A stretch of 64,000 nucleotides of DNA from Loripinus fragilis (Eukaryota > Mollusca > Bivalvia > Lucinida > Lucinidae), in contig OZ026515.1 in NCBI GenBank assembly GCA_964019695.1, positions 35,542,994 to 35,606,993 on the forward strand, given 5' to 3'. The notes beneath the pieces were generated by a model. It saw only the letters and a list, made by a program, of their open reading frames with translations, had not been told where the DNA came from and did not search any database. Of this stretch, positions 12,201-24,200 are shown piece by piece. The position numbers were made by a program, and so were the translations under genes. Numbering within the stretch: position 1 is the stretch's first letter; the number at the start of each line of letters is the position of its first letter.

Positions 12201-15200
12201 ACCATTTTACCCATTTTACCTCAATTTAAGACAAATAGGTCATTAATTGTAGAAATTGTACCTTTTTGACCAATAAAATTGCAAAGTGACTTTGACCTTT
12301 GACCTCGATAATTCCTTTTCACTGACCTTGACCTTGCAGCATCCTGGCTGTAGTATTTTTTTCTCCAGCTAGGTCTCAGGAAAAAATGTAAGCGGTCAAA
12401 ATGCCATGTTGGTGAGCATAGCCCCTCTGCATGGAAACTAGTTTTGCTCTTCACCCCCTCTGGCTGTTACATAATATTAGCTTTTGTCACTTAAATTAGC
12501 AAAAATTGCTTTTTTTAATGAGCTTTTTATGTGATAAGAGGTTGATTTAATGTGTAAAGAAAGTATTATATGTCCCATAGCTAGGAGCAAGTGATTTTGG
12601 CCTTGTTAATGGGGGTGGGTGGGGTAACTCTACATAAGACTCATGCTGGTAAAGCACATTTATCTTTTTGGTATAGTATATTGTAAAGTGGTGTTATAAG
12701 CATATAAACTCAGAAAAACAATTGAAGGATATTTCGATTCAGTCCCATCTCTGACATCCAATACAATAAAAACTTCACTAATTATGCATGCACTTCATAG
12801 TTCCAGACATCTGCAATCAAAATGGATGCTTTATTTTAGTCACGCTTCAATTGTTTAAGTACAATGCAAATCCAAATAGTTTAACCCTCTGTACTGAAAA
12901 GTTACAAACGTTCAAAAATGATCGAAACCCATTTTTATCGTTTGTATTCCATAATGACTGGCTCCAAAATTATCGCTGGTTCTCCCTCTAAACAATGGCA
13001 CCTAATTTTGAAGCTGCTGTAAGTGTTTTATTGCAAATTGGTGGTCAAATTTGTCGGGGTATGCCATATCAGGGTACTTTTGTTGAAGGAGTTGTCCCAT
13101 TATTAGGGGAAATGACTGGTAAATTGGTGTTAACTTTTGTCTGTGGTCGGAATTAGAACATAAGCAATGACCTGGTAAAGGTTTTAGCAAAAATTGAGAG
13201 CGCTAAATTTTTTGCCTATGAACTTTGGGTAGAGAGAGTCGGTACATTTGGTGCAGCACTGTATCGTAACCAATGACCCATGAATTTCAATGTGCATTTT
13301 GGTGAATTGCATAGTGATAATTCTATCAATGACAAAAATAATTTGTTTGAAAATTATATTCGCGAATGTTATTAAGTCAAAAGAATTTTAATATCCTTCA
13401 ATTGTTCTTCTGAGTATATGAGTTAAATTTAAAGCATTTCTGATATATAATAAAAAAGATATAAGAAAATGAATATGTTCACTTTTCCTTTTCATTATTT
13501 TGCTGTACAATGAGTTTACCAGTAACATGTGTAGGGGGGTAGGGTTGTTTAAAGGGTTCCCTAGAATAACTTTGGGGTTAATGATGCAAACAAACAATAT
13601 AAATGTGCTTTAAAATGTTTATTGGTTTGAATTAAACTATTTTCTTGGTCCTTTGTCTGAAATGGGTTATGGCTTTTAGGCCACAGACCTTTAAATGTAA
13701 AAAGGGCAGTGATTGGCTCAAAAGGTTGGTGGAAGCTCAGCACAATATTTTTAAGTTGTAAGGTGTTTCATGATTGGTCAATAATAAAACTAGGAAATAT
13801 ATTGTATTTATTAGAGGGGTCTATCTTTGCTGTGCTTTTTGGAACAACATCTCATTGCTTTTGTTGATTTAGTTTAGTGGTGTGGCTTAGAAAAAAAGAC
13901 CTTGCATTCTGGTATTTTTTCAGTAGAATTTTCCTCTCAAGTTGGGTGCCCACCTTCAGGGGCCAAAAAGTGGCAAAACATGGCGGTCACCAGGGTATCT
14001 CATTCTTTTTTTTGATTGAACTAGGTCCAATCTGTAACTCTATGGCAGTCTCATTGTGATTGAAGAGTTGTGAGGACCACAGCCTACTTAAAAGCTATAA
14101 TGGAGGTCTATGGAAAAACAATTACAGGTCTGGGCCCTAAAGAAGAATATCAGGCCTGTTACATTGGATACCTTGGCTGCTATGTATGTGACATGTTATA
14201 TGTTTTTGATGCATTGTTTTGATTTCAGCAAGTCCAATAATGATTTGAGCTTTCAAAAAATTCACTTTTTTAAAACAAAATCATTAAGACTGCAGAAAAA
14301 GAGCCTTATTAGTAGGTAAGGGTGATGATTGGCTCAGTTTTGCCCTACATATTGGACTTGAAGCATGTGAGTTGCACTTCTGCACTATGAGGCTATACTG
14401 TAAGCATACTTTCATTTATCGGAAACTCATTGGTTCCCAAATCAGAGCATTTGTGTTTTTTATTGTTATGCTTGAGCATTTTTTGGAGTATGTGTTCTTG
14501 TGATTGTCAAAATATGGTAAAAAAGGCCCTTTCGCAAGTTTGCGTAAACTGCAGTAGTGGTCACTTTATGGAGTTAAATGCAATTTAGTTGAAAAGTGTT
14601 ACATGTGTTAACCCATATTTAGATGCTCATTTGTTGTCATGTGCCTTAGTTGAACTCAGAGATAGCACAAGAGACTGTCATATTACCCAATATGACATTG
14701 ATCTTTGACAGATTGACCTTTCAATTGAGCAACAGTGTAGAAAAACTTGGAAACCTGTATGATATTGCACTCTCCACTTTGTAAAGTAGACATTTGGGTC
14801 AGTTTGGGTTGATTTGTTGCCCAAATTGACCCTTGAACTTATTGATGACCTAGACCTTGATAAGAGGGGCCATTTCAGATGGATATATGTATGCGTATTA
14901 GTCCGTTTTAATCTTTACTATTCAATCCAGCAACTTAAATGTCACTTTGAAAAAATGTCATAATGAAACTGCAACAGTATACAAGTTCACAGGCATGATT
15001 TTACATAACTTACAGCCTGCCATTTGTAAAATAAGTATTTTGGGCTCGTATTTTTTTAAACTTTGTCAATAATATGATGTTTTCCTTGACCATTAGACCC
15101 ATTTTACTTCAATTTAAGATAAATAGGTCATTAATTGTAGAAATTGTACCTTTTTGACCAATAAAATTGCAAAGTGACCTTGACCTTTGACCTCTATGAC

Positions 15201-18200
15201 CTTGATAATTCCTTTTCACTGACCTTGACCTTGCAGCATCCTGGCTGTAGTATTTTTTTTCTCCAGCTAGGTCTCAGGAAAAAATGTAAGCGGTCAAAAT
15301 GCCATGTTGGTGAGCATAGCCCCTCTGCATGGAAACTAGTTTTGCTCTTCACCCCCTCTGGCTGTTACATAATATTAGCTTTTGTCACCTAAATTAGCAA
15401 AAATTGATTTTTTTTCACAAATGAACCTTTAGATTAGAAGTTGATTTAATGTGTAAAGAAAGTATTATATGTCCCATAGCTAGGAGCAAGTAATTTTGGC
15501 CTTGTTAATGGGGATGGGTGGGGTAACTCTACATTAGACTCATGCTGGTAAAGCACATGCATCTTTTTGGTATAGTATATTGTAAAGTGGTGTTATAAGT
15601 ATATGTGAGTGAAATTTAAAGCATTTCTGATATATAATAAAAGAGATATAAGAAAATGAATATGTTCACTTTTCCTTTTCATTGTTTTGCTGTACAATGA
15701 GTTTACCAGTAATATGTGTAGGGGGGTAGGGTTGTTTAAAGGGTTCCCTAGAATAACTTTGGGGTTAATGATGCAAACAAACAATATAAATGTGCTTTAA
15801 AATGTTTATTGGTTTGAATTAAACTATTTTCTTGGTCCTTTGTCTGAAATGGGTTATGGCTTTAGGTCACAGACCTGTAAATGTAAAAAGGGCAGTGATT
15901 GGCTCAAAAGGTGGGTGGAAGCTCAGCACAATATTTTTAAGTTGTAAGGTGTTTCATAATTGGTCAATAATAAAACTAGGAAATATATTGTATTTATTAG
16001 AGGGGTCTATCTTTGCTGTGCTTTTTGGAACAACATCTCATTGCTTTTGTTGATTTAGTTTAGTGGTGTGGCTTAGAAAAAAGGACCTTGCATTCTGGTA
16101 TTTTTTCAGTAGAATTTTCCTCTCATGTAGGGTGCCCACCTTCAGGGGCCAAACAATGGCAAAACATGGCGGTCACCAGGGTATCTCATTCTTGTTTTTT
16201 GATTGAACTAGGTCCAATCTGTAACTCTATGGCAGCCTCATTGTGATTGAAGAGTTGTGAGGACCACAGCCTACTTAAAAGCTATAATGGAGGTCTATGG
16301 AAAAACAAATACAGGTCTGGGCCCTTCTAGCTAGTCTATAATGCTGGACATTATCAGTCGTTCACAAAAAGGACTAATGACTAACAACCACGATTCCATA
16401 CATTTACAAGACTGTAAGTGAGCGTAAGTTAACACAAATAGAGATTGTAGCTGAGCTGCAACCCCTCGTAAAAACTTACACTTACTTTACTACTAAAACA
16501 ACTTAAGACCAATATTTCACCAGTGATATATATTGAACATTATTATTCAAAACGTCGGACCTTATCTTGTTCAAAGCTGTTGGACACACTGATGGTATTC
16601 CTTAAAATATTTTTTGAAAGTTATTTTTACTTTGAAAAAGAAAAAGAAATCAGCAGACGACAGTAAAACATGCAAAATTTCTCACCATGCAGCGTTAACG
16701 GTTGAACCTACATGCACTAATGTCTGGAGATGATTTTCAGTGATTGACGCTATGGGTAAGCCATCAAGTAACCTCTTGTCTATGCACACTAAATGGCTTG
16801 GTTCCTATGACGAGTGTATGAAACTGAAGCCCATGGTCAACATGTCAGGAACAATGGGAACACCGTTCTTGGGGAAATACTGTGTAACTTCTTTCAAGAC
16901 TACGAAGGTATACCCTGCATATTTTTCGATTTCTGATTTTTCGATATCACGATTGAGACATTACATGAGTGAGAGCCCTTGTGAAATCGGCATGATCCCA
17001 GACCACGAATTAATTAGGGCGCAAAGTCCTAGTATGAGTAATCAGGATTTGAGATATCGAGGTATTACCTGTAATTTGCATATATCATATTATGCAATTA
17101 GGGTTTTGGTGATTTTTTCAAGGACAGCGTTTGTCCAACATCATACGTGAACTACAGTTCACTTTCAATTCCTTCGGGCTCAAACCACTGATATCAAAGA
17201 GTAATATTTATATATTTTTATATTCGTAGTAACGAGAATCTAATTTATATTGTCCAGGCCCAATGATAAGAGGATCTTTTTTTTATATGAGAAGTAACGA
17301 CTGAGAGTAACGAGAATTGTATTGATATTGGCCCAAGGCCCATATATCTTAAGAGGGTGTATTTTTAAATTTCATTCGAAGTAACGAGATTCTAGGCCCC
17401 TAAATAAGAAGGTGTAATATTTCATATTATATTGGAAGTAACGATAATCTAATTAATATTGTCCAGGCCCTTATATAAGAGGGTATACTTTTCTCAGGCA
17501 AAAATTGATGTCGGTACTCAAAATACCGTCTCAATGAGATGGTTCTTTCGAGCAGCCATCTGATGGATTAATATATATATTCACACTTTTACGCTCATAT
17601 TCGAGCCAGTGCATGAGATTTCCAACAATGTGGTATGTGCGACCAGCAAAGCCTCAGATCAGCCTGCGCATACGCGCAGTCTGATCAGAGCCTTTGCTTG
17701 TCGCTTGAGTATTCTATAAGTGTTAAGCTACTGACTGAACATCATTTGGAGTTTCTAGCTGCAAAGGCTCGTCTGAGTCTACACTTATCAAAATGTCAAA
17801 TTGTTGGAAATCTCATGTCGCGGCTCATTTGTTAGAGTTTGACCTACGCACGATTGTATTTCAGTTCATTGCAATATTTCCACCTGGTATAGAGATAGAT
17901 GAAGGGTTTTGCGTACCAGATACATGTACAACCAGAGATACATTTTCCCTTGTGTACGTAAGTAAGTATCTTTCACATATGAGCCGTGACATGTGATTTC
18001 CTACAATGTTGCATTTTGACAAGTGTAGACTCGGACGAGCCTCTGCAGCCTTCTTTTATGCTTAGAAACTCCTTGTGGTATTCAGTCAGTAGCCTAACAA
18101 TCATAGAATACTCAAGCGACTAGCAAAGGCTCTGATCAGACTGCGCGTTTGCGCAGGCTGATCTGAGGCTTTGCTGGTCGCACATACCACATAGTTGGAA

Positions 18201-21200
18201 ATCTCATGCACTGGCTCAATTATTCTACTTTCCCTTATGGTCACATGTATAAGTGCATTTTCCCTTGTGTGTACATACTCGAGTACATTTTCCTTGCGAT
18301 CTCTTTTGGTATACAGTTGCATTAATTTTTCTTTTAAAACAAACTGTCGCCGACACAATTCGTTTATTAAATGGTCTTTGCGGCCAAACTTTACAGAAAT
18401 GCTGGTGAATAATTGTAGTTTTGGTGTAACCAAGGCTCTCCGTCATCAGCAGGGCCCCACAGATTCGTTTGTTGATTTTAGCAAACAAACACTCTTCAAA
18501 ACCTTCCCTGCAAAATCTAGCCGCGACTGTCGTCTGTATACAAGAAAACAAAATTGCGGCAGGCGAATCAGTAGACATTTCGACGGGCTTGAAAATGCTA
18601 CTGTGTTATAGTGATATGCAACAGGGCGATCGATTCGGGATTGGATGGGGATATGTAATGGGACAACAAATGCAAAACTTAGTTCACAATCTTTGCAACT
18701 GGCTAACACATCCCCCGTCATACTCATTAATAGACGGATGTGATTTGTTCGTCCAAATATATTTAGAAATTATACTTATTAGCTGATTTTTTTTCTGCTT
18801 TCAGTGGCATTTGTATTGGGCATAGACACCACAAACATGAAACCACCTACTGTTTGGTGCCAAGAACGACATCTTGAGATGAGTGCAAAGGCAACTGCAG
18901 CTATGTAAGTGTACTCCTCCTGAGCCCTCTGGCCCGTTTTGTACTGATAGATTTTTCAATACATATTGATGTCATCTGATACCTATGATAAGGGATCAGA
19001 GGTTTGTTTTTCAAGTAATTTTCTAATTCTGTCCCCGATGATTGTTTCCTTCTTCCCTGTTTGAAAAAGTTTCCAGACTGCAATGTAAAATATGCGTAAA
19101 TTAACACCTAAAGATGTGTGTGGCTGCAACCCATTTACGCGTAATCTTATACTTATTTTTCTACTAAAACAAATTTAGGCCAACATTTTTCTAGCGATAA
19201 ATGTTAATCGTTGTAGTTACTTTCCTGGTCAATACAATCTACCTTAATGCATATTTTAAGCAGTTGAAAAGTTACACTATTAACAATGGTAGTTCAGCTG
19301 CCATCAAAGTCGGTGAAAATTACACGTCTATTTTACAGTGTAGTGATCGCATATGCTAAAATGAGTTATTTAGATATTAGATCTTTGTTGCTTTAATTTT
19401 CTCTCTTATTAACTATTTAAAATTCTATTCTGAGAAACACAGGGAAAGGGTTACGTAGTTTGGGGATGTAAATACGTTCTTTGCTGTGATGCATTAATTA
19501 CTCATTTAAGCTGAATGGAATTTCGCAATCTTATCAATTAGACCAGTCCATTTGCGTGTAAAGTGTTGTTAGGTGGTATTTTTCATTTTATTCACATTTT
19601 AATAAAACATTCTGTAGCAAACAATGGAAATCGTGATCAGAAGGCGCGTTCTGTGCCGTCTGGTCTGGGTCTTTATTGCTTGCGTGTGTCCCAAAGGACG
19701 CCTGGCTTATATAGGTTAACGCACTTCTATTATAGTGTTGTAGGTTTGATATTCGTGTCAGTGATGATGATTGCTACAGCGTATGACGTCATCGTGATAA
19801 GGTGGATAAAACACAAACAGGCAAAGTTCCAAGGATACTCGGTGAGTTTCCCAAAGCAGACATAGGAGCTACCTCACAAAACAACCAATAATGACTAGTG
19901 TACCATCATTGACTTAATCAGCTCAGTTTCATCAGAGTATTTGATTTGTGCTCAGCAGGTTGCCAATGCACTAACATATTATCTGTGGACAGCGAATGGC
20001 CTTGTCAATTTCGATGGCGTCGCTCATGAGATACACAGTGCTGGAACAACGTTAAACCAACGTACATACAATTGCTTGTCATTGATTAGACAATATTCAA
20101 AAAGTGCATGTTTGCTCGATTCATCTCTCGTCTTCTGCAAGATGATTGCTAATCTAACCAGACCCAAATTACCACTTCACAAAATCAGCCCTAACCTTCA
20201 ATAGGAGTAATGGAACAATATATTTACGAGGGATGATCCAAAAGTTCTGATCTTTAACTTGTATCTTTGTCCAAAGGCATTTTTAGAGGCATACTATGCA
20301 CCATTCCAAAGAACTATCTTTTACCTTTATAATGATGATAAAATCTTCCCGCTGTACTATTTCGTTTAATAATTTCAGCATAATATATCTCCCACTCCAT
20401 ACTGCTGACCTGTTTTAAAATAATCTTTCAAGCCGTGCATCTTAAAACACAAAATAAAACTGCTTTGTATTTTTACTTTTTATTTCTTATAATGTCCATT
20501 CAAATGATAGGATGGCGACAAGTGGTGTCGATTCAACATTTAAAGCACAATTCGCAATTCTTATGACGTCATCGAAATTGACAATTACGTCATTTTAATA
20601 CACGGCAGAATGTTATTTTCCGGGAATATTCTATTTTTGTCTATCAAGTTGGACTAAAAACATACCAAACCTAATATTTGCAAAACATTCAAGACTAGAA
20701 TTAATTGATTACAAAGTGTATTAATCTTAATTGGAATATTGTAAAAAGTTTTATTTTTTACCAAACAAAACTGATTGATTTTAAATGAGAATTTTCAAAA
20801 TTGCTATTGGTTTCAGATGGATGCTTTATGCTCAATTTAATCCCTTATTGCACCATTTTGCCATATAGTGCACCTATGACCAATTGATAGGGTTTTATTT
20901 TAGACATGCAAATTTGAGAACCACTGAATATTTTCTTATTTGTAGACTCGCTTTAGTTTTATTATTTGGGTTACTATCAGTCTCCAACCATACCGACTAA
21001 TCATAACTGCTTCAGACAAAAGTCAGTTCATCTAGCATTTACCTCAAAAACATTTACATTTAATGCAGCTATTGTTACGACAGTATGGGCTGGTCAAAAC
21101 TTCAAGTGGTCCAGAATTTGTTTATAGCTGACAGTTGCATAGGCATACATTCAAGGCAGGGCTGTGTATTGACAAAGAATATATCTTTATTTGATACAAG

Positions 21201-24200
21201 TTTCAGACATATTACATTGCTGGTTACTATGATATCACGCCAGGATCAGAACTTTCGTAACATCCCTCGTATTAAGGATTCAACTCATTTTTTTTCAATC
21301 AGATATTAGCCCGTGTTTTGTCCGTTTCTAATTTGTTGTTCGTAAGTCTAAGTATTTGTAACAAAAATATCTTTAAAAATATATTCAGCGATTTACTTAC
21401 TTATTAAAATTTGAAAAATAATGATATTTAAATCTCTACCAAAGTGAATTCAATGTCTGGAGTTTATTTGCGTGCTGGACATACAAAAACATGTGTAAGG
21501 ATGAGATATAGAAGATTTAAATTTACTGCTATTACCAAATACACAGTCGATTGAAAGAAACATAGTCACAAAGGAGACTCTAATTTAGTAATAGACTATA
21601 GGTAGTTTTTATTGGTCAAAACTTGTGAAACAGACTATGGCAGACAGTATGTCTGGGACCCACTTCGAATCGAAATAAAGTACTCATTTAAAAGTTCTTA
21701 CGCAATAGATGCGCACGCACGTTTACAACCAAATGGCTACAGTTGGAACTATTAGTTGGTTGGTAAGTAAACAAAAATAATAGCCCTGTATGCTCCACTT
21801 CAATTCTTCATCGTAGACAAAAAGGATATTAAAAATTGCATAGCATATTCTAATAATCAATTACGAATAAGTGGGACCAAAAATAATGCTCAGCCTAGTT
21901 TATTTTGTAAAAACAAATCATTTTGAGGCTACTGACAGGTCTTGAACCCATCTTGCTAGTTAGGTTTAGAGAAGGGAACCAGCCTATCTACTAGAGTAAC
22001 GGTGCTCCGACCCGCCGTTGATCTCTAGTAGTTTAGTGAGGTCGACCTAGTAGCGACTATCAGTGCCCGAATCAAACTAAAGTTACTATAGTAGGGACTA
22101 TAGTTCGTCTATAGTTCGATTCAAAGTATGCCTGGCTTTCTTATCACGATTCAAAGTGTAGTTGCATTGTAATAAGTCTGTAGGTACCCGAAAAACCGTT
22201 TTCTAAATCTCAACTTGTACAACAAAAAACTTGTTTATTTAGACAACCTATATAAAGAAATTGGATGGCAGACCCTGAACAAACGACGACACGATACTAA
22301 AATTACCCTCTTTTATAAAATTTATCATCAACTCACACATGTATACCTGTCTTTCTTAATTCCACAGCAAGTAAACGCTACTTATCATCACTATCTTAGG
22401 AACTCAAATGACATTCAAATCATCAAGTGTACCACTAGCCTCTTTCACAATTCTTTTCTTCCACCGACTCTTAATCAATGCAACAGCCTGCTAGTTGAAG
22501 TAAGGCAGCTAAATGCTCTCTCATCATTTAAAACTTTCCTTAAGAAAGATCTTCAAACTGTCCCAACTTATTATTACTGTTGTTCCAGGAAAGCCCAAAT
22601 CCTTCACGCATGATTACATACAGACTACAGTTCTTTAAATATGGACCTCTTTCACAAAAAATATTACTGAATTCCCACTATGTCGATGTGGAAGCATCGA
22701 AGATACAGAACACCATTTCTTTCACTGCAGATTCTACCAGGGACTCACTCTTTTGAATGCCTGTACAACTTACCAGAATCCTTCCCTAAGTCTCCTTCTC
22801 TTTGGCAGTTCATTACTATCACTTGAAGCAATCATTAAATCTCTGGAACAAGTTCGCAAGTATATACTTAACACCAAACGTTTTACCTAATAAAGCATCA
22901 CGCTACCTAAGGGCGATATATACATATATAATACAGGTTTTCGACCTTACAATTGGTCTGTGGTGTCTACTCTTATCCCCCACTCCTTCCCCTGCCCAAA
23001 AATAGTAAGTGAGTATGATTAGGAAATACCACAATCACAAACCGCAGACAACCCTGTGGCATCGCGAGGAAGAGCTGCTCAACCCAAGCAATATTCCTAG
23101 CCTTTACGATGATGTTATCTTTTTTTCTAATTATTGTATTTATTCATTAGGTTTTCACAAAGCTGTATGTTTTCTTTTTTTCTTTTCTGTACCTGTACTC
23201 TTTATGTTTTCAAATGAATTATCCACCGCTCAACATGCTAAACTAATATTCAACTTGTGCTAAAGCACACCAAATACATTGTGATAGGGAGAAGAACTAT
23301 ATAAGCTTTGCCTTCGTTCTAGTCCTTTATATTGTTTACAGATGTATGTATGTATTCTGTAATTATTTGTGTGTTATTTCAAATAAAGCATGTTTAAACT
23401 AAACCTTTTTGTAGCAGGTGTACTCAAAATTACAATTTAAGATAATTACTGACTGGTGAATAGTCTAGGACAATGGCAATATTAAACATCTAGCCACTGA
23501 AAAAAAATATTCTCAAATGATTATTATTGAATCAACATAGACTGGATATTAAAATGAAATATTCATTTAACTTTCTTTTGTTGAAGAAAATGTATATTAA
23601 AATTAATATCAAGTTGACAAAATTGAAAGCACACGTGCCCCTTTGAGTGTATGTTCACTGTGATTCCAAACTGGCCCTGAAGTCATAAAACAGCTGAGCA
23701 CAAAATTTATAAACACAACATCTGAGAGACTTTAAAAGCAAGACACTTCTTCATTTGGCGGTATTTAATGAGCAGTTGAAATTTCGTGCTCAGTTGAGTT
23801 GAGGATGAAAAAAGTTTTATTACCTCAGGACCTGTTTTAGACAAACATATTTTTTGCAAGCCCATGAGATAATGGTACCTATCACATGTGTAATACCATA
23901 CTTTATCCCTGTTCTTTCTGATGTCTTTTCCAATACATGTTGATAGAATAATATGGAATAGCCTTTTTGTATTGGAAGATACCACAGGTAGACATTACTA
24001 AATTTTGATGCATTTCTGTCTTGAAGACTTTTATTATCCTTGCAAACGATGAAATTATGTGGCATTTCATCTTGATTTTCAATGTTTGCATTACCTATTA
24101 ACGGGTATCCAGAATAAAAAAGGATTTATGTTCATGCTGACTTATTCAATTGGGCTGGAGGTCCACATTTGGATTTATTCTTTAACAGGAAAATTCAACA

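Noticed and set aside
13388..15784. Repeated small frames MFVCIINPKVILGN on the minus strand
   Set aside because: They recur only because they lie in the 2.19-kb tandem units; copies differ by frame-breaking changes.
18195..18786. Several overlapping frames of 90-138 residues on both strands in intron 3
   Set aside because: No similarity, no splice sites in phase, and exon 3 joins exon 4 directly with matching phase.
22215..22613. 132-residue frame as a host gene
   Set aside because: Its sequence matches the C-terminal region of LINE proteins and is followed by the typical LINE zinc-finger-like end in another frame.
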